Notes: a model not told the origin generated them from the letters alone. 56,658 bases of DNA from Oceanobacillus alkalisoli (GCF_021556485.1 NZ_JAKGBW010000023.1:1-56658); one strand, 5' to 3'. Counted from the stretch's first letter, positions 17,029 to 25,347 are shown. Numbers and translations are program-made.

Positions 17029-17058
17029 TTGACAAAAATACTTGCAGAGCTCTAAGAT
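17029..17058 (+). promoter_or_regulatory. Promoter of the adenine deaminase unit
   Basis: TTGACA (17029-17034) is followed after 18 bp by TAAGAT (17053-17058). Transcription would start just before the riboswitch aptamer. Confidence 0.55.
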
Positions 17059-17071
17059 AGATTTATAGTTA

Positions 17072-17148
17072 TAGCCCAATGTATAAGCTTGAGAATATGG
17101 CTCAAGCGTTTCTACCAAGTGACCTTAAATCACTGGACTACATGATAC
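17072..17148 (+). promoter_or_regulatory. Purine riboswitch aptamer, guanine class (C74)
   Basis: The aptamer elements are all present in order: P1 5' strand (AATGTA), P2 CTTGAG/CTCAAG closing the L2 loop AATATGG, the invariant J2/3 GTTTCTACC, P3 AGTGA/TCACT closing L3 CCTTAAA, and GGACTACAT with the P1 3' strand. L2 and L3 can form the usual kissing pairs. The specificity base is C (GACTA rather than GATTA), which in characterised members selects guanine or hypoxanthine, not adenine. A terminator hairpin follows at 17210, so ligand binding is expected to turn off adenine deaminase. Confidence 0.88.
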
Positions 17149-17209
17149 AGAAGTTGCCAGGTGTATTCGTATAAAAAAATATGCCTCCTTCTTTACTCAT
17201 GTGCGGATA

Positions 17210-17240
17210 GTCTGGAATTGGTTTCCAGACTTTTTTATTT
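17210..17240 (+). terminator. Riboswitch expression-platform terminator
   Basis: Stem GTCTGGAA / TTCCAGAC with a 5-nt loop and a TTTTTT tract sits between the aptamer and the ribosome binding site, as expected for transcriptional attenuation. The antiterminator pairing was not resolved; CCAGG at 17157-17161 could compete for the 5' arm. Confidence 0.85.
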
Positions 17241-17257
17241 TTAAAGGAGGCTCATCA

Positions 17258-19048
17258 ATGTATAAACAACATCATGAAATTCATACGGAATTAGCAGAAG
17301 TGGCTTTAGGTAAAAGGAAGGCAGAAGTTGTTATCGAAAAAGGGACATTGGTTAATGTTTTAACGAGTGAATTATTGGAGAATCAGAGTATTGCCATATC
17401 GAATGGAAGAGTCGCTTATGTTGGAGACGATGTAACACATACGATTGGACCGGATACAAGAATCATTCAGGCAGAAGGAAGATATATTGCACCGGGTTTA
17501 ATGGATGCCCACATGCATGTGGAAAGTACGATGTTATCTGTGACAGAATTCGCAAAAGCGGCTATGGCAAAAGGAACGACAAGCATCTTCATGGATCCGC
17601 ATGAAATTGCGAATGTATTCGGTGCAGAAGGGGTTCGCCTGATGCATGAAGAGGGTCAGCAATTACCGCTGAAAGTGTTCACTACTTTTCCATCTTGTGT
17701 ACCTGCTACTGATCACTTGGAAGATGCTGGTGCGAAGCTGGATGTTGCAGATATTAAAGAAGGCCTGACATGGGACAATGTAGTAGGCCTTGGCGAAGTG
17801 ATGAATTTTCCAGGTGTCATTCAAGGTGATGCGAAAATGATTGGTGAAATTAAAGAAACGATGAAAGCGAACAAGACCGTAACGGGACATTTCCCTGATG
17901 GAAGTGATGAAATGCTGCAAGCTTATATTGCTTCCGGTGTCACGTCTGACCATGAAACCGTAACTCGTGAAGAGGGGCTTAAAAAAGCTCGCCTTGGAAT
18001 GCATGTGATGATTCGGGAAGGTTCTGCTTGGCATGACGTGAAAGAAGTCATCAAAATTGTTACGGAAGATAAGGTAAGTACAGAAAATATCATGCTCGTG
18101 ACAGATGATGTTTATCCCCAGACCCTTGTGGAACAAGGCCATTTAAACCATGTTGTCCGCCGTGCGATTGAAGAGGGAGTGGCCCCGGTAACAGCTATCC
18201 AAATGGCCACGATTAATGTCGCACGTTATTATAGGAAGGACCATGACCTTGGCAGTATCGCACCTGGGAAATGTGCGGATATCATGCTGCTTGATGATTT
18301 GCATACGGTCGAACCAACCCTCGTTATGACGGACGGCCAAGTAATCGTAGAAAATAAACAGATTGTCGGTGCATTTCCTGCATATCTATACCCGGCACAT
18401 ATAAAAAACTCCGTACAAGTCGGGAGAAAGTTTAAACCGGAAGATTTTCTATTGAAATCAAAAAGAGATAATAGCTCTACCCGGATCAATGTCATTAAAG
18501 TGATCGAAAACAGCGCACGAACGGAAAAGCTGGAAGCAGATGTTCCAGTAGTTGATGGGATTATTCAACCGGATGTTGAACAGGATATTCTTCGGATCGC
18601 ATGTATCGATCGTCATCATGGTTCCGGACAACTATCACTCGGCTTTACACAGGGCTTTCAAATTAAAAAAGGTGCAGTAGCCTCCACAGTTGCCCATGAT
18701 AGCCATAATTTGTTAGTGATGGGTGAAAATGTAGGGGATATGGTAGTAGCGGCTAATTTATTGGCAGAGTCGGGCGGGGGAATGATTGTTGTACAGGACG
18801 CTGAAGTTCTCGCCCATGTCAGAATGCCAATTGCGGGGCTGATGTCAGACCAGACTTTGGAAACGGTCATTCGCGAAGTAACGGAGCTTGAACAAGCGTG
18901 GAAACAAATCGGTTCATTGATCCATGCTCCATTTATGACGTTTTCGCTCATTGCCCTACCGGTTATCCCTGAAATTCGGATAACGAACCGGGGAATTGCC
19001 GATATAACGAATTTTGAATTGATTGAAACGGAAATAGAACCTAATTAA
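17258..19048 (+). CDS. ade: Adenine deaminase
   Basis: This 596-aa amidohydrolase-superfamily enzyme converts adenine to hypoxanthine and ammonia in purine salvage. It shows the metal-binding GLMDAHMHVESTML (His85, His87), FMDPHEIANVFG, the GLGEVMNFPGV segment, GHFPDG, the SDHETV motif, and the characteristic C-terminal adenine deaminase domain (DRHHGSGQLSLGF, ASTVAHDSHN). AAAGGAGG lies just before the ATG at 17258; the open frame extends upstream through the terminator, but that part is leader. Control is by the C74 purine riboswitch and terminator upstream. Confidence 0.95.
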   Translation: MYKQHHEIHTELAEVALGKRKAEVVIEKGTLVNVLTSELLENQSIAISNGRVAYVGDDVTHTIGPDTRIIQAEGRYIAPGLMDAHMHVESTMLSVTEFAKAAMAKGTTSIFMDPHEIANVFGAEGVRLMHEEGQQLPLKVFTTFPSCVPATDHLEDAGAKLDVADIKEGLTWDNVVGLGEVMNFPGVIQGDAKMIGEIKETMKANKTVTGHFPDGSDEMLQAYIASGVTSDHETVTREEGLKKARLGMHVMIREGSAWHDVKEVIKIVTEDKVSTENIMLVTDDVYPQTLVEQGHLNHVVRRAIEEGVAPVTAIQMATINVARYYRKDHDLGSIAPGKCADIMLLDDLHTVEPTLVMTDGQVIVENKQIVGAFPAYLYPAHIKNSVQVGRKFKPEDFLLKSKRDNSSTRINVIKVIENSARTEKLEADVPVVDGIIQPDVEQDILRIACIDRHHGSGQLSLGFTQGFQIKKGAVASTVAHDSHNLLVMGENVGDMVVAANLLAESGGGMIVVQDAEVLAHVRMPIAGLMSDQTLETVIREVTELEQAWKQIGSLIHAPFMTFSLIALPVIPEIRITNRGIADITNFELIETEIEPN

Positions 19049-19154
19049 AGGCTGCAATCTTGGAATATTTAATAAAAAGCCACTTTGACTTATATATAAG
19101 TTGAATTAAATATTTTACCACCTATTTATCTTGTCATTATGACTTATAGGGAAA

Positions 19155-19835
19155 CGCTATGAGACACAATCAGTTAGAAATTCATGACATTGTCTCATAG
19201 AGTGGCTCTATGAGACAATGTCAGCTCTATATCCGTGAAATCTGTCTTATATAGAATAGCTCTATGGGACAAATCGTCTGCTATATTCGTGGAAATGTCT
19301 CATAGGATAGCTCTCAAAGACAAATGGTCTGCTATATTTGTGAAAATGTCTCATAGCCGATCTCTCAAAGACAAATTGTCTGCTATATTTGTGAAACTGT
19401 CTCATAGCCGATCTCTCAAAGACAAATGGTCTGCTATATTTGTGAAATTGTCTCATAGCCGATCTCTCAAAGACAAATGGTCTGCTATATTTGTGAAATT
19501 GTCTCATAGCCGATCTCTCAAAGACAAATCGTCTGCTATATTTGTGAAACTGTCTCATAGCCGATCTCTCAAAGACAAATTGTCTGCTATATTTGTGAAA
19601 CTGTCTCATAGCTGATCTCTCAAAGACAAATCGTCTGCTATATTTGTGAAACTGTCTCATAGCCGATCTCTCAAAGACAAATGGTCTGCTATATTTGTGA
19701 AATTGTCTCATAGCTGATCTCTCAAAGACAAATGGTCTGCTATATTTGTGAAATTGTCTCATAGCCGATCTCTCAAAGACAAATCGTCTGCTATATCCGT
19801 GAAAATGTCTCACAGACGAGCTCCATCGGACAAAA
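19155..19835. repeat. 51-bp tandem array 2 (about 13 units) with a perfect 37-bp palindrome at its edge
   Basis: TGTCT-starting units occur at 19191, 19243, 19296 and then every 51 bp from 19347 to 19806. Each unit is a 27-bp palindrome-derived half (TGTCTCATAG...AGACA) plus a 24-bp linker (with TCTGCTATATTTGTGAAA). The first unit is a perfect palindrome: 17-bp arms at 19186-19202 and 19206-19222 with a 3-bp centre. Internal units vary mainly at three positions. Long ORFs on both strands are a by-product of the period being divisible by three; no start signal supports them, and the same frame is closed in array 1, which is the reverse-orientation relative. Confidence 0.93.
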
Positions 19836-19993
19836 ACGAATTTAAAGCACCCTAACTTTCTAATAGATGGACCCGCTCCTATACAGGAGTGAAAAACTTA
19901 GTTCAACATACATAGAGCTTTTTGAAAGGCCGTTTGTAATTGCTTGGAAGAAGCAATGAGTACTATTGGCTGTCTTTAAATAGTAGTTAGTTT

Positions 19994-20109
19994 AATGAAT
20001 TTCATAATACGTATTTAATGCTTCACCATCACCATATGTAGTTGAGTTGGTTCGTTCCCAACTACATATGGTGATGGAATAGCCGACTTTGGTAATTATG
20101 AAATTCATT
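19994..20109. repeat. Nested palindrome (15-bp outer and 18-bp inner arms)
   Basis: Outer arms AATGAATTTCATAAT (19994-20008) and its exact complement (20095-20109) enclose inner arms CATCACCATATGTAGTTG (20027-20044) and its exact complement (20059-20076). A smaller AGTTGG/CCAACT pair follows at 20111-20137. The structure could be a compound bidirectional terminator or a miniature mobile element. The rest of 19836-20139 holds no recognisable gene. Confidence 0.75.
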
Positions 20110-20139
20110 CAGTTGGTAAAGTTTTCCCGTAACCAACTA

Positions 20140-20907
20140 TTACTTAATTAGATTTTCATCCAACTCCAGCATCACCGGACAATGGTCACTCCCCATCACT
20201 TCCGGGTGTGCTACGGACTGAATGAGGGCATCTTTCAGCCGTTCCGAAACGATGAAGTAATCAATCCGCCAGCCGATATTCCGTTCCCGCACTGTACGCA
20301 TATAAGACCACCACGTATAGATTCCTTCCGTATCCGGATGGAAATACCGCAATGTATCAATGAAACCATTGGACAAGATTCGCGTCATTTTGCTCCGTTC
20401 CTCCACAGTGAAGCCGGAATTTCCTTTATTCGTTTTAAAGTTTCTAATATCGATTTCTTCATGTGCCACATTCAAATCGCCGCAATAGATGACGGGTTTT
20501 GATGCATCAAGTTCACGCAGATATTCAAATAGTTTATCTTCCCATTCCAAACGTTCATCAAGTCGTGTTAAATCACGCTTTGCATTTGGCGTGTACACGT
20601 TAACGAGATAGAAACCTTCGTATTCGAGTGTGAGGATACGACCTTCGACTTCCGAATTCGCTTCGCCAACGCCGTAACGAACGTTAATCGGTTTAACCTT
20701 TGTAAAAACAGCCGTCCCGGAATAGCCTTTCCGCTCGGCATAGTTCCAATATTGATGATAGCCTTTTAAGTCCAAATCTATTTGCCCGGCTTGTACTTTC
20801 GATTCCTGAATACAGAAGATATCTGCGTCTATCTCCTCGAAATAATCCAAGAAACCTTTACGTACACAAGCACGTATTCCATTTACATTCCATGAAACCA
20901 ATTTCAT
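20140..20907 (-). CDS. Exodeoxyribonuclease III
   Basis: This 255-aa EEP-superfamily nuclease acts as AP endonuclease and 3'-5' exonuclease in base excision repair. Conserved residues are visible: Asn7 (WNVNGIR), Glu35 (IQESKVQ), Tyr105 (NVYTPN), Asp144 and Asn146 (CGDLNVAH), and Asp241-His242 (GSDHCP) at the C-terminus. The size matches ExoA/Xth proteins. It is a single gene, with the nested palindrome downstream. Confidence 0.93.
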   Translation of the reverse strand: MKLVSWNVNGIRACVRKGFLDYFEEIDADIFCIQESKVQAGQIDLDLKGYHQYWNYAERKGYSGTAVFTKVKPINVRYGVGEANSEVEGRILTLEYEGFYLVNVYTPNAKRDLTRLDERLEWEDKLFEYLRELDASKPVIYCGDLNVAHEEIDIRNFKTNKGNSGFTVEERSKMTRILSNGFIDTLRYFHPDTEGIYTWWSYMRTVRERNIGWRIDYFIVSERLKDALIQSVAHPEVMGSDHCPVMLELDENLIK

Positions 20908-21020
20908 TTTATATAAACTCCCTTTATCTCTAATTGATCCATCTTACATAAAGCCTATTGTACCATAAACAATTGCGGTTCAAAGGATAAGAAGTACAGA
21001 AAATACTTTTGAAAATAGGA

Positions 21021-21152
21021 TTGACAGTTATCTGTATTAATCATATAATACAGCGTATCAGGTGTATTAATGGCGTAATACGCTCCGTCTACACTTCATG
21101 TACTAACTACTTAATACACAATTATACCCTCAGTGTATTAAGCGTTTAATAC
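21021..21152 (+). promoter_or_regulatory. Promoter and four palindromic operators of the ytr-like operon
   Basis: A consensus SigA promoter, TTGACA (21021-21026) with a 17-bp spacer and TATAAT (21044-21049), is overlapped by the palindrome CTGTATTA-N6-TAATACAG (21032-21053). Three more GTATTA-N6-TAATAC sites follow at 21064-21081, 21100-21117 (one mismatch, GTACTA) and 21135-21152. All keep the 6-bp spacer, and their starts are 30-36 bp apart, about three helical turns. They are the likely binding sites of the GntR/YtrA-type regulator encoded next. Confidence 0.85.
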
Positions 21153-21190
21153 ATAAAAGATATTAACTTCAAGAAATGAGGAGGGTTATA

Positions 21191-21571
21191 TTGAAGATTA
21201 CGTTTAATAAACGGGACCCCGTATACATACAAGTCGTGCAGCATTTCAAAGAGCAGATTGCCAGTGGCAAGTATGAGCTGGGACAAGAAATTCCATCCCG
21301 GCGTGAGCTGGCGAATCAATTGAAAATTAATCCGAATACGGCACAACGAGCATATAAGGAAATGGAGGAAGCGGGCTTGATTTTTACAGAGGGAAATAAT
21401 CCGAGTCGCATTACAAAAGATGAGCAAGTATTACGTAATCTGCGTACGGAACTAATAGAAGGTGCAGTGGATCGCTTGATAGCCGCTGTTGAACCAGTCA
21501 ATATTCCAATCGACGAATTGATCGGGCTAATTCAAGCGAAATATGAAGAACAAAGGGGGGAGCAGCGTTGA
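21191..21571 (+). CDS. GntR family transcriptional regulator, YtrA subfamily
   Basis: This 126-aa short GntR protein has an N-terminal winged HTH (residues 10-78: VYIQVVQHFKEQIASGKYEL, then SRRELANQLKINPNTAQRAY) and a short C-terminal dimerisation helix, the YtrA layout. It has no effector domain of FadR or HutC type. GAGGAGG precedes TTG at 21191; the ATG at 21176 overlaps that site and is rejected. It overlaps the ABC gene by four bases and is predicted to repress the operon through the four upstream palindromes. YtrA-type regulons often respond to cell-envelope stress. Confidence 0.88.
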   Translation: MKITFNKRDPVYIQVVQHFKEQIASGKYELGQEIPSRRELANQLKINPNTAQRAYKEMEEAGLIFTEGNNPSRITKDEQVLRNLRTELIEGAVDRLIAAVEPVNIPIDELIGLIQAKYEEQRGEQR

Positions 21572-22257
21572 TCGAAGTGAAGAATGTGACGAAGAAATTT
21601 GGCAGGAAAAATGTGCTTCAAGGTGTTTCTTTCACAGCGAATAAAGGGGAAATTACTTGCCTGATTGGAGTAAATGGAGTTGGGAAAACAACAATTTTAA
21701 ACGGTATCGTAAACCTCACTCCCATGACAAGTGGAGAAATCCTGATTGATGGTGAGAAGCTTACGAAGGAAACGTATGAAAAAATTGCTTTCATTCCAGA
21801 TGCGATCACCATGCTCCCCCGTATGCGAGTCCGTGAGGCGATGCAATTTATGCAGGACTTTTACGATAGCTGGAATAACGAGCGGGCAGAGGAATTATTA
21901 CGGTTTTTTAAATTGAAAAAAGAAGATCGTATTTCCAGTTTATCGAAAGGGAATGTGGCGAAAGCGAATCTGTTATTAGGTCTTGCCCTTGATGTGGATT
22001 ATTTATTGATGGATGAGCCATTTTCCGGAATCGATATCTTCAGCCGGGAACAGATTGCTGATGTGTTCACCAGTCATTTAGTTGAGGAGCGTGGCGTTAT
22101 TATTACGACCCATGAAATTAACGATATCGAGCATCTCATCGATAAAGTTGTTCTCCTTGATGACGGGATTGTATTTAAGGAATTCGCTACAGAAGAGATG
22201 CGGGAAGTAGAAGGGAAATCGGTAGTTGACGTGATGAGGGAGGTTTATCGCGGATGA
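21568..22257 (+). CDS. ABC transporter ATP-binding protein, YtrB-like
   Basis: This 229-aa nucleotide-binding subunit shows Walker A GVNGVGKT (34-41), the variant signature LSKGN (125-129, seen in YtrB-like proteins in place of LSGGQ), Walker B YLLMDE (145-150) and the H-loop His182. It starts at TTG within TTGA, overlapping the regulator's stop, and ends overlapping the permease start (ATGA), so translation is coupled. It powers export or mechanotransmission by the membrane partner encoded next. Confidence 0.9.
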   Translation: MIEVKNVTKKFGRKNVLQGVSFTANKGEITCLIGVNGVGKTTILNGIVNLTPMTSGEILIDGEKLTKETYEKIAFIPDAITMLPRMRVREAMQFMQDFYDSWNNERAEELLRFFKLKKEDRISSLSKGNVAKANLLLGLALDVDYLLMDEPFSGIDIFSREQIADVFTSHLVEERGVIITTHEINDIEHLIDKVVLLDDGIVFKEFATEEMREVEGKSVVDVMREVYRG

Positions 22258-23099
22258 ATAATTTTCTGAAACTGGTGAATTTCGAGCTGGGCCGGTTCAT
22301 CAAAGTCTATTTCATACTTGCAGGGATTACGGTTGCTTCTCAGCTAATCGGGATGGCACTTATTGCAAATGATTATTTAGAGATGTTTAATGAAGAAGTT
22401 TATACGAACGGAACCTCAATAGAACTATTTGTTGAATACTACGGAGAGATAAGCTTACTGAATTTACAGTATTCCCAATGGTTTAATCTGCCAATTACTT
22501 TTGCAGTGGCAGTTTTAATCATTTATTCTTTCTTCATCTGGTATCGCGATTGGTTGGGGAAGAATACGTTTATCTACCGACTTCTGATGCTCCCGACCGC
22601 GAGAATTAATATTTATTTAGCGAAGGCGAGTGCTATTTTTCTGATGGTGCTTGGGCTTGTCGCATTGCAGGTTGTTTTATTAAATGTAGAGTCCAGCATG
22701 TTGAAGTGGATGGTTCCTGCAAATTTGCGGGCAGATTTAGGGATTATGGAGTCAATCGGGGGGTTACACAGTGGTGGGTCTATGTTAGCAGTTATTATCC
22801 CAACGAGCTTCATTCAATTTTTAATCCATTATGGGGTTGGCTTTATGGTTGTGTTTATTTTGTTCACGGCAATTCTTTTTGAAAGAAGTTACAGGTTCAA
22901 AGGAATTGCATACGGAGTTGGTTATGCGATTGTAGCGTTCGTTGTCTTTTTTGCGCCGTTTGTCGTGGAAATTATTTTTGGAAGAAACTATTTGTTCCCG
23001 ACGGAGTTATTTATTTTAGAGGGTATCTTATGGATTGTTGTAACAGGCTCAAGCATTTGGGTCAGCAATTATTTATTGAATAAAAAGGTCACGGTATAG
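22254..23099 (+). CDS. ABC transporter membrane subunit of the ytr-like operon
   Basis: This 281-aa polytopic membrane protein has about six hydrophobic segments, including ITFAVAVLIIYSFFIWYRDW and VGYAIVAFVVFFAPFVVEII, and short loops. It has no recognisable substrate-binding domain. It has the size and position of the permease that pairs with the adjacent ATPase (ATGA overlap). The transported compound is unknown; relatives are implicated in resistance to wall-active agents. Confidence 0.8.
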   Translation: MNNFLKLVNFELGRFIKVYFILAGITVASQLIGMALIANDYLEMFNEEVYTNGTSIELFVEYYGEISLLNLQYSQWFNLPITFAVAVLIIYSFFIWYRDWLGKNTFIYRLLMLPTARINIYLAKASAIFLMVLGLVALQVVLLNVESSMLKWMVPANLRADLGIMESIGGLHSGGSMLAVIIPTSFIQFLIHYGVGFMVVFILFTAILFERSYRFKGIAYGVGYAIVAFVVFFAPFVVEIIFGRNYLFPTELFILEGILWIVVTGSSIWVSNYLLNKKVTV

Positions 23100-23111
23100 G
23101 AGGGGAGCTTT

Positions 23112-24359
23112 GTGAAGAGATATTGGAAAAACGTCATTCTGCCATTGTTTATCGTTATTACATTTGGCGTTTTATATGTGCATCACGCAATTGCCAAGGA
23201 AGGTTTGCCGCAGTTTGAGCTGGTGAATGTTTCAGATGATGAAGGAATCGGTGAAGATATCATTATATACGGTAATTATGTGGCAGATGAGAGTTCTGTT
23301 TGGGAATCATTTAGACTTAGTTCAGATGGAATTTCGTATTCCAGTGAGCGTAATTTTTTGGAACAGTTTAATGAATTTTTCGAGTCACAGGAAATGGAAA
23401 AGCTACGTGAGGAAGAGCGAGGTTTCATGAGAGGGAAAGAAGTCGATCCGCATTTGTATAGTAAGGACGCGGAGCAGATAGCATATGTCGGGCCGTCTGC
23501 ACTTTTTAACGATTCGTTTGAATTTGAGGTAGATGTATTGGACCGGGAAATTCGGGAGAAAAAATCGTTTAAGCTTGATATCCCCGATAGTGACGGAACG
23601 GATCATATCTATGTGGATCACGTTCAGCTTCTTGATGATATGCTTTATGTGACAACGACTAACTACTTAATGGAAGATAAGGAATTGCATATCTATCAAA
23701 TTTCGTTGCAAGATGAAACGATTGAGGATCGTGGTGCAATTGCAGGAGGAACCATTCATGGCCATTTTATTGTTTTAAACAATGGAATGGGGCTCAAGCG
23801 ACAAGAAAATATTATCGTTAGAGCAGAGTATATCGAATGGAATGAGGGTATGCACACTTCAGAAGTCGTCGATGAAGAATATTTTACTTATGACTTAGAG
23901 ACTGGAAAGAAACAAGTATTTGAAGTGCCAGAAGAATTTGCAATGGCAGAAGAGTCGACAGAGCAAGAATACATGGAGGAAGAGCAAGATACGACAGAAG
24001 AAGTAATCTATCCGACCAATCATGAAAGTGTCGGAAGTGAGGAACTTTACTTTATTACGTTTACTTCAGATGGAATAAACTATTATCCGTATCATTTACA
24101 AGAAAATAAGCTGCTAGAGGAAAAGGAAATCAGCTTTGACGAGAACATCCTTAGCGGGCTTTCCGGAGTGTACACCAAAGGAGATCATCTGTATTTCTAT
24201 AGTAATGCAGGAGAAGATGGGAATCAGATGAAGAAGTTGTTTAAGGTTGATCTTGTAAATGGTGAAATCGTTTATGAGGGAGAAATCAAGCTTACCGACG
24301 CGCCGAAAGAAACACATGTCTATAACGTGGAAGTATTTAATGTCGAGGAAAAGAGATAA
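23112..24359 (+). CDS. Membrane-anchored extracytoplasmic protein of unknown function
   Basis: This 415-aa protein starts at GTG behind GGAGGGG, 12 bp after the permease gene. An N-terminal helix (VILPLFIVITFGVLYVHHAI) should anchor or export it. The remainder is acidic and beta-rich, with repeating SDGISY / LYFITFTSDGINYYPYHLQ and DHLYFYSNAG segments that suggest beta-propeller blades, and a Glu-rich linker (EESTEQEYMEEEQDTTEE). No family was recognised. Its place as last gene of the operon suggests it works with the transporter at the cell surface. The operon ends at the following terminator. Confidence 0.75.
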   Translation: MKRYWKNVILPLFIVITFGVLYVHHAIAKEGLPQFELVNVSDDEGIGEDIIIYGNYVADESSVWESFRLSSDGISYSSERNFLEQFNEFFESQEMEKLREEERGFMRGKEVDPHLYSKDAEQIAYVGPSALFNDSFEFEVDVLDREIREKKSFKLDIPDSDGTDHIYVDHVQLLDDMLYVTTTNYLMEDKELHIYQISLQDETIEDRGAIAGGTIHGHFIVLNNGMGLKRQENIIVRAEYIEWNEGMHTSEVVDEEYFTYDLETGKKQVFEVPEEFAMAEESTEQEYMEEEQDTTEEVIYPTNHESVGSEELYFITFTSDGINYYPYHLQENKLLEEKEISFDENILSGLSGVYTKGDHLYFYSNAGEDGNQMKKLFKVDLVNGEIVYEGEIKLTDAPKETHVYNVEVFNVEEKR

Positions 24360-24360
24360 G

Positions 24361-24399
24361 AAAAACGTGGCTCAAGCATTAATCTAGAGCCACGTTTTT
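24361..24399. terminator. Bidirectional terminator
   Basis: Arms AAAAACGTGGCTC and GAGCCACGTTTTT form a perfect stem directly after the operon. The stop codon of the convergent thioredoxin-like gene lies in its loop. Confidence 0.88.
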
Positions 24400-24717
24400 A
24401 TATATTTTATCAAGCTTTTCCTCAAGTAAATCCATATGGACAATTCTAGCTTCCCGAATATATTCTTTCCCTTCCACAAACAATAAGAGAACAGGAATGG
24501 TAAAGATGGAAAAACGCCCAGCCACTGCTTCAACATCATCAACATTGATATGAGCTGTCTGGATTTGGGGGTAATCTTCCATCAGAATTTGCACCTTAGG
24601 GAGCAAGGCGTGACAGACACTGCAATTGGTCCGTGAAATAAAGAGGAACGCTAAGCTGTTGCTTTGAATAAAGTCATCGATTTCTTCTATAGAATAAAGC
24701 TCTTGAAATTCGCGCAT
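24379..24717 (-). CDS. Thioredoxin family protein
   Basis: This 112-aa thioredoxin-fold protein has the redox motif CSVC (Cys32-Cys35, not the classical CGPC) and the cis-proline TIP (Pro75) followed by VLLLFVEGKEY. It lacks a signal peptide, so it is cytoplasmic. The open frame continues upstream into hydrophobic sequence, but the ATG at 24717 follows GGTGGGAA and the domain starts there. The likely role is disulfide reduction; its partner is unknown. Confidence 0.85.
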   Translation of the reverse strand: MREFQELYSIEEIDDFIQSNSLAFLFISRTNCSVCHALLPKVQILMEDYPQIQTAHINVDDVEAVAGRFSIFTIPVLLLFVEGKEYIREARIVHMDLLEEKLDKIYKNVALD

Positions 24718-24846
24718 GCTATTCCCACCCAAGTAATTAGATTTGTTTTTACCATTATAACAAGGAAGCCCTTTTAATCCACCTTTAATGTTTATACGAG
24801 CTTGAAGTGGGAAAAGTGAATAAAAAAGGAATCTGAGGTGATCAGG

Positions 24847-25050
24847 ATGAATGATAAAGACAAAGATTTTGAAAAAGTCCCAGAAAAGAAGCCAAAATGG
24901 AATGAAGAACGCCGCACCGAACTCGATGAATTCAAACAACAGCAGCATGTTGATGACATACCTCTTGAAGATCTGAAAATCGAACAAGAAGATGAAAAAG
25001 ACAAACACAAAACAAAAGACGACTCCCAAAGCGAACGGAAATATAAATAG
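24847..25050 (+). CDS. Highly charged small protein, unknown function
   Basis: This 67-aa protein is almost entirely Lys, Glu, Asp and Gln (MNDKDKDFEKVPEKKPKWNE, then KDKHKTKDDSQSERKYK) and is predicted to be disordered. GAGGTGATCAGG precedes the ATG at 24847; a GTG nine bases earlier is possible. It has no transmembrane segment and no recognised family. The opposite strand also has a long frame, but it lacks a start signal. Confidence 0.6.
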   Translation: MNDKDKDFEKVPEKKPKWNEERRTELDEFKQQQHVDDIPLEDLKIEQEDEKDKHKTKDDSQSERKYK

Positions 25051-25051
25051 C

Positions 25052-25080
25052 GGGACATGGGGGGGCAGAGCATTTGTCCC
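25052..25080. repeat. GGGACA...TGTCCC palindromic element
   Basis: GGGACA and TGTCCC bound a purine-rich loop directly after a stop codon; CAGTTTTGGGAC follows. It belongs to the same family as the elements at 25551-25586 and 46041-46071. The rest of 25081-25347 shows no gene. Confidence 0.6.
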
Positions 25081-25347
25081 AGTTTTGGGACGTGGCAGGC
25101 TTGAGTTAATGGGAAGTGCTAATTGTCAATTCCCCTAATAAGTTGTCTTTTGTCAGATAGGGCAGAGATGAGCTTTATCAGTTCCCGCAAACAGTGCTTA
25201 TTTGTTAAAAAGGTCATTGATAACGCCAATCACTACCCAATATCAATATTAAAACACAAAAACAGGCACTGACCGATTCATATCCCATGTTATTACTGCC
25301 AGAGTAACCACCATTTCCTGGCCAAGCCAACAGGAGGTGTATATGTT

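Noticed and set aside
19262-19813. Long repetitive ORFs on both strands across array 2 (17-residue repeats such as MRQFHKYSRRFVFERSA)
   Set aside because: The period is a multiple of three, so any stop-free frame stays open; there is no ribosome binding site, the plus-strand frame is broken by TGA variants, and the equivalent frame in the related array 1 has stops in each unit.
24379-25029. Extended 216-aa minus-strand frame fusing hydrophobic sequence to the thioredoxin domain
   Set aside because: The N-terminal half is the antisense of the charged small gene at 24847-25050, and a better start with a Shine-Dalgarno sequence exists at 24717.
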